Shown here in pieces: positions 34,380 through 42,538 of a stretch of 64,000 nucleotides of DNA. This stretch comes from Sphingomonas sp. ID1715 (GTDB taxonomy: Bacteria > Pseudomonadota > Alphaproteobacteria > Sphingomonadales > Sphingomonadaceae). The notes beneath the pieces are model-generated. The model worked only from the letters and a program-made list of their open reading frames with translations. It was not told the DNA's origin and searched no databases. The DNA is taken from contig NZ_JABEPR010000001.1 of the NCBI RefSeq assembly GCF_013044515.1, positions 186,001-250,000 of the forward strand, read 5' to 3'. Both the position numbers and the translations under genes were made by a program. The first letter of the stretch is position 1. Each line of letters opens with the position of its first letter.

Positions 34380-36887
34380 TTATTCGTAGCGCAGCGCGCG
34401 AATGGGGTTGGCGCTGGCCACCTTGATCGAGTGGGCTGCGATGGTGCCAATGGTGATCACGAGCGCGATGCCACCGGCCAGGATGAAGGGCGTCGGCCCC
34501 AATGCGATGCGATCGTCGAACTTGTTCAGCCAGTTGCGCATCACCCACCAGGCGATCGGCCAGGCGATCAGGTTCGCGATGATGACCGGCCGGGTGAACT
34601 GCCAGACGAGCAGCCGCACGATGTCGCGCGTGCGGGCTCCGAGAACCTTGCGGATGCCGATCTCCTTGGTGCGGCGGTCGGCGGTGAAGGCGGCGAGCCC
34701 GAACAGGCCGAGGCAGCCGACGACGATTGAGAGGACCGCAAAGGCGGCGAAGGTCTTCGCCCGCGCGTCCTCCGTCTCGTACAGCTTGCCGATGATATCG
34801 TCGCTGTATTTGGCGCTGAACGGCACTTCGGTGGTGATGCCGCGCCACATCTGCTCGAGCCCGCGACGGACCGCCTCCGGATCGCCCTGATAACGCACCA
34901 TCAGGTGGGTGAGACCGCCGCCGCCGGTGCGCTGGTTCACGAACATGATCGGGTCGAGCGGCTGCTTGATCGAGCGGAAGCGACTGTCCTTGACCACGCC
35001 GACGACGGTGACGGGCACGAGGCCGATCTCATTGTCGACGATCGCCGCGCGGAAGGTCTTGCCGACCGCATCGGCGGGGTTGCGGAAGCCGAGCCGCTGC
35101 GCGCCGAGTTCGTTGATCACGACGTTGGCGCCGCGCGCGGCGAGCGCCCGCTGCGCTGCGTCGTCCGGCGGGAATGGCAGGCTGGAATCGTCCAGCGGGC
35201 GCCTGTCGTCGAACCAGCGGCCGGCGACGAGTTGCAGCCCCATCGCATCAAAAAAGCCCTGGTCAACGCCGTAGAAGCCGATGCTCACCGGATCCTTGCG
35301 GCCGGGCAGCATGACGCCGGTATTGTTGTTGTTATCGGTGGCGATGCCGATGCCTGTGCGGCCCGCCGCGACCACGCCGGGCACGCGGCGCGCCCGTTCG
35401 ACCAGCATCTCGCCCTTGTCGAGCAGCTGATAGCGGCTGAGCTCGCTCACCTGAATGACATGGTCGCGCTTGTAGCCGGGGTCGACGGTGCGCGCGTAGA
35501 CGGTCTGCGCGTAGATGACGGCCGTGCAGATGATCAGGCCGATCGACACCGCGAACTGTCCGACCACCAGCACCTGGCGCAGCCGGCCTGAGCCCGGCGT
35601 TTCGGCCGAGGACTTGTTGGCGCGCAGCACCGATGAAGGCTGGAAGCGCGAGATGAAGAAGGCCGGATAGAGCCCGCCCAGCACGCCGACCGTGGTGACG
35701 AGCAGCAGCACTGGCAGCAGGATGCCCTGCCCGCCCAGATAGGACACCTCGATATCGGCATCGAGAAAGGCGGCGAAGGGGGGCACCAACAGCTCGACCA
35801 GCGCCAGCGCGATCACCATCGCCACCAGAGTGACGGTGATCGATTCACCGATGAACTGGATGATCAGCTGCCGGCGGGTGGCGCCCAGTACCTTGCGCAG
35901 CGCCACTTCGCGTGCGCGCTGGCTCGCCCGGGCGGTCGACAGGTTGGTGAAGTTCACCACTGCCATGCCGAGGATCAGCAGCGCGATGACGGCGAAGGTG
36001 ATGATCGAGCCGCGGTCATTGCCGGGCGTCAGCGCGGCTTCCTGCGCCTTGCCCAGATGCACGTCGGGCAGGCTGACTAGGTGCCAGTCGCCGGTGTCGC
36101 CGGCATTGAACCGCGCTTCGCCGGCATTCTGGTCGGGAATGTTGCGCTTCTCCCAGGCCGGCATCTGCGCCTGCAGGGCGGCCATGTCGGTGCCCGGTTT
36201 GGTGCGCACGAACACCCAGCCCGAGTTGCAGCCCCAGCAGGTCAGGAAGTCAGGCTCGGTCGCGAAGAAGCTCTGAAAGTCCATGCGGCCGATCATGCTG
36301 GCGCTGAACGAGCTGTTCTTGGGAATGTCCCGGAACACGCCGGTTACGCGGAAATCGCGCTGCTTGCCCTTGGAGATGACTGTGAAGGTCTTGCCGACCA
36401 CATCGACGGTGCCGAAGCGCTTCACCGCTTCGGTTTCGCTCACGATCGCATTGCCGACCTGTTTCAGCGCATCCTTGCTGCCGGCCACCAGGGGCAGAGG
36501 AATGGTGTCGAGCAGGTCGCCATCGACATAGCGATAGCCTTCGGTCGAGGTCGCCTGCCCATCCTTGTAAAAGACCGGCTCGGACGACAGTACATAGACC
36601 GAGCTGACGATCTGCGGGAAATCCTTTCGGAGCGCAGCCTGTGATGTGTAGGTCGACATCTGGCCGAAGCTTTCCTCGCCCGTGTCCGGGTCGCGGAACC
36701 AGGTCTGCACCTGGTGAATGTTCTTCGCCTCGGGCAGCCATTGATCGTAGCTGAACTCGTAGCGCACGAAGAGCAGGATCATCAGGCACGCGGCCATGCC
36801 GATCGCCAGGCCCAATATGTTGATGAAGGCATAGGCCCGGTTCTTCAGAAGCGACCGGATTCCGACCGTCAGATAGTTGCGCCACAT
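34380..36887 (-). CDS. FtsX/MacB-type ABC transporter permease, copy 1 of a tandem pair
   Basis: The 835-aa product has the same architecture as its downstream neighbour (12 bp away): N-terminal helix after 'MWRNYLTVGIRSLLKNRAYA', two large periplasmic domains and two FtsX helical bundles with 'KEIGIRKVLGA'-type loops. The two proteins share long identical blocks at the C-terminus and diverge most in the periplasmic parts, which suggests a tandem duplication followed by substrate or partner divergence. The ATG at 36887 gives the same N-terminus as the paralogue; an ATG at 36905 adds six residues. A heterodimer with the single ATPase upstream is plausible. Confidence 0.88.
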   Translation of the reverse strand: MWRNYLTVGIRSLLKNRAYAFINILGLAIGMAACLMILLFVRYEFSYDQWLPEAKNIHQVQTWFRDPDTGEESFGQMSTYTSQAALRKDFPQIVSSVYVLSSEPVFYKDGQATSTEGYRYVDGDLLDTIPLPLVAGSKDALKQVGNAIVSETEAVKRFGTVDVVGKTFTVISKGKQRDFRVTGVFRDIPKNSSFSASMIGRMDFQSFFATEPDFLTCWGCNSGWVFVRTKPGTDMAALQAQMPAWEKRNIPDQNAGEARFNAGDTGDWHLVSLPDVHLGKAQEAALTPGNDRGSIITFAVIALLILGMAVVNFTNLSTARASQRAREVALRKVLGATRRQLIIQFIGESITVTLVAMVIALALVELLVPPFAAFLDADIEVSYLGGQGILLPVLLLVTTVGVLGGLYPAFFISRFQPSSVLRANKSSAETPGSGRLRQVLVVGQFAVSIGLIICTAVIYAQTVYARTVDPGYKRDHVIQVSELSRYQLLDKGEMLVERARRVPGVVAAGRTGIGIATDNNNNTGVMLPGRKDPVSIGFYGVDQGFFDAMGLQLVAGRWFDDRRPLDDSSLPFPPDDAAQRALAARGANVVINELGAQRLGFRNPADAVGKTFRAAIVDNEIGLVPVTVVGVVKDSRFRSIKQPLDPIMFVNQRTGGGGLTHLMVRYQGDPEAVRRGLEQMWRGITTEVPFSAKYSDDIIGKLYETEDARAKTFAAFAVLSIVVGCLGLFGLAAFTADRRTKEIGIRKVLGARTRDIVRLLVWQFTRPVIIANLIAWPIAWWVMRNWLNKFDDRIALGPTPFILAGGIALVITIGTIAAHSIKVASANPIRALRYE

Positions 36888-36953
36888 GGGTCTGGTCCTA
36901 CTCATCGAAGAGCGGGTGACGGCGAGCGTCGCAACGCTCGTCAGCCGCTTCGT

Positions 36954-37217
36954 TCAGTGGTTCTGGACGTGCGTCTGTTCGGGAGCCGTCGGGAAGCCGA
37001 CGGGCATCAGGTTCATCGCCCGCAGCGTCTCCGTCAGGTCGTTGCGCCTGAGGCGCCGGCGAACGGCGTTGGTCCGTTCGCCTTTCGCCATCCGCCGGAG
37101 CTGCCCCGCCGCCGGCGAGGGCGCCGTGGTGGGAGCGGCGACGGGCCGAGCCACCTCAGCCGCGCCCTCGAACGGGCCCGTCACGCCGATCAGCAGCAGG
37201 AGCGAGCTGCCGATCAT
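36954..37217 (-). CDS. Small exported or anchored protein in the export operon (87 aa)
   Basis: The protein has a hydrophobic N-terminus ('[16 protein letters not shown]'), then an Ala/Pro/Thr-rich linker and a basic helical C-terminus ('RRRLRRNDLTETLRAMNLMP'). The ATG overlaps the ATPase stop by 4 nt (ATGA), the coupling seen throughout this operon, which argues that it is translated. No family is recognised. It could be a small accessory subunit of the transporter or a membrane-anchored peptide. It lies 66 bp upstream of the first permease gene. Confidence 0.55.
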   Translation of the reverse strand: MIGSSLLLLIGVTGPFEGAAEVARPVAAPTTAPSPAAGQLRRMAKGERTNAVRRRLRRNDLTETLRAMNLMPVGFPTAPEQTHVQNH

Positions 37218-37894
37218 GCAGCCCGCCGACGTTCGACGAGCACGCGGCCGTCGAGCATGTTGACGACGCGGCCGGCATAGTCCGCATGCGCCGGCGAGTG
37301 GGTCACCATCACGATGGTCGATCCTTCGCTGTTGAGCTTCTGTAGCATGCGCATCACTTCCTCGCCATGTTGTGTGTCGAGATTGCCCGTCGGTTCGTCG
37401 GCGAGGATCATCTTCGGTTCGCCGACCACGGCGCGGGCGACCGCGACGCGCTGCTGCTGTCCGCCCGATAGCTGGCTGGGGCGGTGCTTCGCGCGGTGCG
37501 CGATGCCGACCTTGTCCATCACCGCCTCGACGCGTGCCTTGCGCTCCGAGGCGGGGATGTCGTGGTAGAGCAAGGCAAGTTCGACATTCTCACGCACCGA
37601 CAGCTCGTCGATCAGGTTGAAGCTCTGGAAGATGAAGCCGATGTGCTTCTTGCGGATGTCGGCGAGCTTCGCCTCGGGAAGGCCCGCGACTTCGCTGCCG
37701 TTGAAGACATAGGAGCCGCTCGACGGGCTATCGAGCATGCCGATCACGTTCAGCAGCGTCGACTTGCCGCAACCGGACGGACCCATGATCGCGACGAACT
37801 CGCCATCCGCGATTTCGAGGTCGATCCGGTCGAGCGCGGTCGTCTCGACGGTGTCGGTGCGGTAGACCCGCGAGAGTTCACGCATGCTCAGCAT
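37214..37894 (-). CDS. ABC transporter ATP-binding protein, MacB/LolD class
   Basis: The 226-aa ATPase has Walker A '[11 protein letters not shown]' near residue 40, the MacB/LolD-type Q-loop '[20 protein letters not shown]' (key: GFIFQSFNL) near 88, signature '[14 protein letters not shown]' near 140, Walker B '[12 protein letters not shown]' near 160 and '[12 protein letters not shown]' with the switch histidine. GGA-rich AAGGAAG precedes the ATG at 37894; an alternative ATG is at 37885. It should power both FtsX permeases encoded downstream. It lies 13 bp after the adaptor gene. Confidence 0.93.
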   Translation of the reverse strand: MLSMRELSRVYRTDTVETTALDRIDLEIADGEFVAIMGPSGCGKSTLLNVIGMLDSPSSGSYVFNGSEVAGLPEAKLADIRKKHIGFIFQSFNLIDELSVRENVELALLYHDIPASERKARVEAVMDKVGIAHRAKHRPSQLSGGQQQRVAVARAVVGEPKMILADEPTGNLDTQHGEEVMRMLQKLNSEGSTIVMVTHSPAHADYAGRVVNMLDGRVLVERRRAA

Positions 37895-37907
37895 GTGACG
37901 CTTCCTT

Positions 37908-39224
37908 TCACTGCTTCTGGAGGTCGAGCCGGTCTTTGTCCGCAAAGCCGGTATAGGGAGAGGTCAGCACCTTCTCGCCGGGCTGCAGCCCGTCGAGGAC
38001 TTCGATGTAATCGGCATTGCGGCGGCCGAGCCGGACCTGGCGCTTGACCGCTTCCGACCCGTCGGGGGTCACCACGAACACCCAGGCGCCGCCGGTATCG
38101 TTGTAGAAGCTGCCATTGGGGATCAGCAGCGCAGGCGCCGGATCGCCGAGCGTCAGCTTCGCCTGCAGGGTCTGGCCGCGCTGCAGGCCCTGGGGCTCGC
38201 CGCCGACGAACTGCAGGTCGACCTCGAACTGGCCATTGCGGACTTGCGGGTAAATCTTGGTGACCTTCATCTGGTAGGTCTTGCCGCCCTGATCGATCAC
38301 CGCCTTCTGGCCGACCTGGACGCGGCCGAGATAGAATTCGTCGACGCCCGCGATCAGCTTGTTGGAGCCCGGGCTGTCAATCTGGCCGACGCGCTCGCCG
38401 CGGTTAAGCGACTGACCGACCTGGATCGAGAAACCTGAAAGCTGGCCGGAGACCGGCGCGCGCAGGTTGAGCGAGTCCAGATTGGCGCGGGCGAGCGCCA
38501 GGCCGGCGTTCATCGACTGGGCGGCCTCGCGCAGCTGCGACAGCTGGCTGGTCTGTAGGCGCTCGTCGGTTGCGCGGGTGCGCTGCTGCACGGCGTAGCG
38601 GCCGCGATTAAATTCGAGGTCGGCGCGCGTATCCTCGAACTGCTTGCGGGCCATGAAGCCGCGCTCGGCGAGCGCCTTCTCGCGCGCGAATTGCCGCTCC
38701 GACTTGTCGAGCGCGGCTCTCGCTTCATACAGGCCGCGCTCGTCGGCCAGCCGGGTCTGCGCGAGCGCGAGTTCCTGGCTGCGCAGCGAGTTGATCTGCT
38801 GGGTAACCTCGGTCTGGCGCGCGAGCACAGAGAGCTGCAGCTCGGCGTTCGATAGGACTGCCAGCAGCTGCCCCTTCTGCACGCTCGCGCCGTCCTCGAC
38901 GAGCACCTGCTCGACGCGGCCGCCTTCAACCGAGTCGAGATAGACGGTCAGCAACGGCGTCACGCGAGCACGCAGCGGCAGGAAGTCGTCGAATGTGCCC
39001 TTCTCGACGGTCGAGATGGTCAGCCGTTCGGCCGCAACGGTCTGCGAATTGCTGCTGGGGGCGTAGGAATAGAAGGCGATGCCCGCGACGGCGATCGCGC
39101 CGGCGGCGATGCCGGCCTTCATGCGGTTGGTCAGGCCGCGCCGTTCGACGACCTTGTCCATCGCGCCGCCGCTCACCGGCTCGCGGGGGGACTTGGCCTC
39201 AGAATTCATTCGAACGACGCTCAT
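37908..39224 (-). CDS. HlyD/MacA-type periplasmic adaptor protein
   Basis: The 438-aa membrane-fusion protein has one N-terminal helix (about residues 36-54), a barrel-sandwich half 'RVTPLLTVYLDSVEGGRVEQVLVEDGASVQKGQ' (key: VLVEDGASVQKGQLLA), a long alpha-helical coiled-coil hairpin (about 115-225), the second lipoyl half ('LRAPVSGQLSGFSIQVGQSL', key: RAPVSGQLSG) and C-terminal beta-barrel domains. It links the inner-membrane transporter to an outer-membrane channel; no TolC-like gene is in the operon. A sigma-54 promoter at 39248-39263 puts the start of transcription about 13 nt before the ATG, with GGAGA in that short leader. Confidence 0.92.
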   Translation of the reverse strand: MSVVRMNSEAKSPREPVSGGAMDKVVERRGLTNRMKAGIAAGAIAVAGIAFYSYAPSSNSQTVAAERLTISTVEKGTFDDFLPLRARVTPLLTVYLDSVEGGRVEQVLVEDGASVQKGQLLAVLSNAELQLSVLARQTEVTQQINSLRSQELALAQTRLADERGLYEARAALDKSERQFAREKALAERGFMARKQFEDTRADLEFNRGRYAVQQRTRATDERLQTSQLSQLREAAQSMNAGLALARANLDSLNLRAPVSGQLSGFSIQVGQSLNRGERVGQIDSPGSNKLIAGVDEFYLGRVQVGQKAVIDQGGKTYQMKVTKIYPQVRNGQFEVDLQFVGGEPQGLQRGQTLQAKLTLGDPAPALLIPNGSFYNDTGGAWVFVVTPDGSEAVKRQVRLGRRNADYIEVLDGLQPGEKVLTSPYTGFADKDRLDLQKQ

Positions 39225-39247
39225 TCACGGGTCTCCACAGGCAGTTC

Positions 39248-39263
39248 AGCAAGCATCGTGCCA
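39248..39263 (-). promoter_or_regulatory. Sigma-54 (-24/-12) promoter of the export operon
   Basis: Reading on the minus strand, the sequence is TGGCACGATGCTTGCT, an exact match to the RpoN consensus TGGCACG-N4-TTGCW with GG and GC 10 bp apart. The predicted start is near 39237. Confidence 0.88.
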
Positions 39264-39317
39264 GCCACGAAAACAGATGTAGTCGAGAGAGGATGTCGGG
39301 TGTGCGGCTCTCCACCC

Positions 39318-39354
39318 TGTTCGAAAGCGAACATGACTGTCCGATCCCGGACAG
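39318..39354 (-). promoter_or_regulatory. Two enhancer palindromes of the export operon
   Basis: On the plus strand the sites are TGTTCG-AAAG-CGAACA at 39318-39333 and TGTCCG-ATCC-CGGACA at 39338-39353; the second extends by one further base pair on each side. Both are perfect inverted repeats with 4-bp spacers, and their centres are 20 bp apart. They are centred about 88 and 108 bp upstream of the predicted start at 39237, the normal position for NtrC-type activator sites. Confidence 0.82.
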
Positions 39355-39371
39355 GGTGCCCGCTGCCGGCA

Positions 39372-39512
39372 TCAGGCAAGCACCGGTGCGTCGGCATAAT
39401 CGGCACAGGCGGTAACCCCCGCATTCGCCGGTTGCGGCATGACGGTTACAAATGTAGTCAATGACGCGGCGACCATGGCCGCGATCGCGAAGGTGAGGCG
39501 AATCTTGAACAT
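39372..39512 (-). CDS. 46-aa secreted peptide precursor
   Basis: The frame encodes a basic start (MFKIR), a hydrophobic core and a signal-peptidase-like end (PQPANA), leaving a mature peptide of only about 15 residues: GVTACADYADAPVLA. It has one cysteine. GAGGG/GGAG precedes the ATG. The gene has its own predicted sigma-54 promoter at 39568-39583 and sits between the export operon and its probable regulator, so it is likely a substrate, signal or accessory of that system. I recognise no family; peptide function is inference. Coding is supported by the complete signal peptide plus promoter plus ribosome site. Confidence 0.6.
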   Translation of the reverse strand: MFKIRLTFAIAAMVAASLTTFVTVMPQPANAGVTACADYADAPVLA

Positions 39513-39567
39513 CCCTCGACTCCTTGAAACAGCTTCACCGGACGGATCGCCCGGACGCGGAATGTTC

Positions 39568-39583
39568 AGCGAAAGCCGTGCCA
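39568..39583 (-). promoter_or_regulatory. Sigma-54 promoter of the 46-aa peptide gene
   Basis: On the minus strand the sequence is TGGCACGGCTTTCGCT, which matches TGGCACG-N4-TTGCW with one mismatch (TCGC for TTGC) and has the invariant GG and GC correctly spaced. The predicted start is near 39557, leaving a leader of about 45 nt before the ATG at 39512. Confidence 0.65.
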
Positions 39584-39671
39584 AGCCGCGCGAAGCCGCG
39601 GAAATCCTCGCTTTTTTCAACCTCGCCACCTTCGGCCATTCCGCGTATGCAAGGCAGCGGCACTTGGCCTA

Positions 39672-39708
39672 TGTCCGTTTTCGAACACGAACTGTGCGGA
39701 GCCGGACG
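39672..39708. promoter_or_regulatory. Third pair of enhancer-like palindromes, next to the response-regulator start
   Basis: TGTCCG-TTTT-CGAACA (39672-39687) is a near-perfect copy of the motif. TGTGCG-GAGC-CGGACG (39693-39708) is a degenerate second copy centred 21 bp away. They lie about 122 and 143 bp upstream of the predicted peptide-gene start, and they end 2 bp before the GTG start of the response regulator. They may serve both activation of the peptide gene and autoregulation. Confidence 0.55.
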
Positions 39709-39710
39709 CG

Positions 39711-41099
39711 GTGAGCGCCAAGCCTTTCGACCTTGCTCTCGTCGTCGATGACGACCCCGATATCCTGCTCGCGGCGCGCCTGCTGCTGCGCGAGATGTTT
39801 GCCGAAGTGATCGTGGCCGAGCAGCCCGAGGAGGCGCTTGCGAAGACCGCCGGCCGCAGCCCCGACGTGATCCTGCTGGACGCGAACTTCGCCCGCGGCG
39901 CCACCAACGCGGCGGAGGGGTTCGAGGCGCTCGCCCGCTTCGTCGAACGTGACCCCGAAGCCGTCGTCGTGATGATCACCGCCCATGGAGGAGTGCAGAT
40001 TGCCGTGGAAGCGATGAAGAGAGGCGCGACCGATTTCGTGTCCAAGCCCTGGTCCAATGAGCGGCTGCTCGCAACGGTGCGCACCGCAGCGGCGCTCCGC
40101 CAGTCGCGCAAGGCGGTCAGCACCGAACGGCAGAAAGTGGTGGCGGCAGCCTCCCCGGTCGCCGGGGGTGAGACGCCACTGCTGGGCAACTCACCCGCGA
40201 TGCGGCGGGTACTGCAGTTGATCGAGCGTGCGGCGCCAACCGATGCCAACGTGTTGATCCTGGGCGAAAACGGCACCGGTAAAGAGCTGGTCGCGCGCGA
40301 GCTTCATCGCCGTTCGCGCCGTGCGGACCGCGTCATGCTGTCGGTCGACCTGGGTGCGGTTGCCGAAACCCTGTTCGATTCCGAGCTTTTCGGTCACACC
40401 AAGGGCGCCTTCACCGACGCCCGTGCGGATCGGGTTGGCCGACTGCAGGCAGCCGATGGCGGCACCCTCTTTCTCGACGAGATCGGCAATCTCCCCCTGC
40501 ACCTGCAGCCGAAACTTCTCACTGCATTGGAGCAGCGACGCGTGACGCCGGTCGGTTCCAACAAGTCGGTGCCGATCGACGTCCGCGTCGTCGCCGCGAC
40601 CAATCTCGCGCCGCAAGCGTTGTCGGACGAGAGCCGCTTTCGCCCCGACCTGCTTTTCCGGCTCAACACCGTCGAGATCGAGATCCCGCCGCTGCGCCAG
40701 CGCCGCGAGGACATCCCGCTCCTCCTCGACCATTATATCAGCCTTTATGCCCGCAAGTACGACAAGCCGGTGCCGCCGCTTTCCGAGGACGTACTGGCGG
40801 CGCTCACGGCCTATGACTGGCCGGGCAATGTCCGCGCGCTGCGCCACGCTGCCGAGCGCGCCGTCATCCTGTCCGACGGCGGTCCGCTCGGCGTCGACGA
40901 TTTCTCGATCCGGCGCCAGGCCGAGCATATCCCGGTCGTGGCGGTGACAGGCGACGCGGACCTGAACCTCGAGCGCGCCGAAAAGCAGATGATCGAGCGC
41001 GCGCTGAAGAAGCACGCCTATAATATTTCGCTCGCCGCCAACGAACTGGGGCTGACCCGCGCCTCGCTTTACCGCCGGATGGAGAAGCATGGGCTGTAA
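39711..41099 (+). CDS. NtrC-type sigma-54-dependent response regulator
   Basis: The 462-aa activator has a receiver domain (residues 8-125; acidic residues 13-15, phosphorylation site D57 in 'VILLDAN', lysine in 'FVSKPWS'). Next comes a AAA+ domain (155-390; Walker A 'GENGTGKE' at 185-192, the sigma-54 contact loop 'GAFTDA' at 232-237, Walker B 'GTLFLDEIG' at 251-259, and arginine fingers near 'RFRPDLLFRLN'). A Fis-type helix-turn-helix ends the protein ('SLAANELGLTRASLYRRM'). It starts with GTG at 39711. The GAFTDA loop differs from the common GAFTGA at one position. It is divergent from the peptide gene and the export operon, whose sigma-54 promoters it most likely activates. Confidence 0.93.
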   Translation: MSAKPFDLALVVDDDPDILLAARLLLREMFAEVIVAEQPEEALAKTAGRSPDVILLDANFARGATNAAEGFEALARFVERDPEAVVVMITAHGGVQIAVEAMKRGATDFVSKPWSNERLLATVRTAAALRQSRKAVSTERQKVVAAASPVAGGETPLLGNSPAMRRVLQLIERAAPTDANVLILGENGTGKELVARELHRRSRRADRVMLSVDLGAVAETLFDSELFGHTKGAFTDARADRVGRLQAADGGTLFLDEIGNLPLHLQPKLLTALEQRRVTPVGSNKSVPIDVRVVAATNLAPQALSDESRFRPDLLFRLNTVEIEIPPLRQRREDIPLLLDHYISLYARKYDKPVPPLSEDVLAALTAYDWPGNVRALRHAAERAVILSDGGPLGVDDFSIRRQAEHIPVVAVTGDADLNLERAEKQMIERALKKHAYNISLAANELGLTRASLYRRMEKHGL

Positions 41100-41111
41100 G
41101 GGCATGGCGGC

Positions 41112-42476
41112 TTGGCGCTGACGGTCGACTCCGCCGGCTTCAAGGGGCGGTTTGCGCTGGGTCTTGCCTGGCGGATGCTGTTGCTGCTGGCAGCGCTGGC
41201 GGCGTTTGCGGGGGCGCTGTCCAACCCGGACCTGGGTGCGGCGCGGATCATCGCGGCCGCGCTCGTGCTTGGCGCGGCGACGATGCTCTGGAACTATATC
41301 CAACGCACCAATCACGAAGTCGCCCGCTTCATCGAGGCGATCCGTTTCGGCGACATGTCGGCGAGCTTCGCCCGGCCCAATGCGGGTTCGGGGTTCGAAG
41401 CGTTGGGGGAAGCGCTCGACAGCGGCATCCGCGCGATGCGCGACGAGCGGTCTCGCCTGGCCGACGAGAGCCGTTTCTACCAGGCGATCGTCGACGACCT
41501 GCCGGTCGCGCTGCTGCTGGTGGACCAGAAACTGCGCGTCGAGCCCGTCGGCAAGACGGCGCGGCGGAAGTTCGGCGCCCTCGATGGGGTGCGCGTCGAG
41601 GACTATGAGGTGTTCGGCCAGAGCTTCGCGCAGGCGTTGCGCGGCATGGAAGCCGGTCGTCGTCAGCTGGTCACCCTCACGCTCGAAGGCGGCAGCACGC
41701 AGCGGGCGCTGCTGCGCGCCGCGGCCGTCCATCGACTGGGAGGGGCGCACCGGGTCATCACCGTGCAACCGATCCAGGAGGCGCTGAACGCCGTCGAGAT
41801 CGCCACACAAAGCGACCTGGTGCGGGTGCTGACCCACGAGATCATGAACTCGATGACGCCGGTCACGTCGCTGGCCCGCACTGCCGCCGACCTGATGAAG
41901 GGCGCCGACACAGGCCAGGACGAGACGATCGCCGATGCGCGCGCGGCGGTGGAGACCCTGGCGCGGCGCGCCGATGGCGTAATGCACTTCGTCGAAAGCT
42001 ATCGCCAGATAAGCCGCACGCCGCAGGTCAACCGGCAGACGTTTGTGGCCGCGCCCTTCGCCGGCGAACTGAAGCGCCTGTTCCAAGCCGATTGGCCAGC
42101 CGACCGGATCGGCTTCACGCTTAGCGTCGCACCCGAATCGATGATGCTCGATGCCGATCCCGACCTGCTCGCCCAGGTGCTGATCAACCTGCTCCGCAAT
42201 GGTGCCGAGGCGGCGGAGAGTCACACGGATGCGCCTGAGGTAGCACTGAGCTTTCAAGCGATCCGCGGCAGCGGCGCAACCATTCTGGTCGAAGACAATG
42301 GTCCGGGCGTGCCCGAAGCGAAACGGGCGGAGGTCTTCCTCCCCTTCTTCACCACCAAGGCGAAGGGCACCGGCGTCGGCCTCAGCCTCGCCCGCCAGAT
42401 CGTGCTCGCCCATGATGGCAGCATCGATGTCGAGGACAGCGAACTCGGCGGCGCCCGCTTCCGCATTATCATCTAG
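41112..42476 (+). CDS. NtrB-like sensor histidine kinase, TTG start
   Basis: The 454-aa kinase has two membrane helices (about residues 17-37 and 43-62) with almost no periplasmic loop, a HAMP-like region (65-110) and a PAS domain (120-225). The dimerisation domain carries the phosphorylated histidine H242 in 'RVLTHEIMNSMTP', and the ATPase domain has 'NLLRNGAEAAE', 'DNGPGVP' and 'GTGVGLSLARQI'. With no external domain it probably senses the membrane or a cytoplasmic ligand. The TTG start at 41112, 12 bp after the regulator, follows AAGGG; no ATG is available nearby in frame. It should phosphorylate the adjacent response regulator. Confidence 0.9.
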   Translation: MALTVDSAGFKGRFALGLAWRMLLLLAALAAFAGALSNPDLGAARIIAAALVLGAATMLWNYIQRTNHEVARFIEAIRFGDMSASFARPNAGSGFEALGEALDSGIRAMRDERSRLADESRFYQAIVDDLPVALLLVDQKLRVEPVGKTARRKFGALDGVRVEDYEVFGQSFAQALRGMEAGRRQLVTLTLEGGSTQRALLRAAAVHRLGGAHRVITVQPIQEALNAVEIATQSDLVRVLTHEIMNSMTPVTSLARTAADLMKGADTGQDETIADARAAVETLARRADGVMHFVESYRQISRTPQVNRQTFVAAPFAGELKRLFQADWPADRIGFTLSVAPESMMLDADPDLLAQVLINLLRNGAEAAESHTDAPEVALSFQAIRGSGATILVEDNGPGVPEAKRAEVFLPFFTTKAKGTGVGLSLARQIVLAHDGSIDVEDSELGGARFRIII

Positions 42477-42538
42477 CTTCTGGCGCTGAAAGCCGAAGCT
42501 GGTTGCCGCTTCGATATGTCGCACCTAGGAGCGGCCGG

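Noticed and set aside
40191-42524. A 777-codon open frame on the minus strand
   Set aside because: It is antisense to the response regulator and kinase. It has high Arg/His/Ala content and no motifs.
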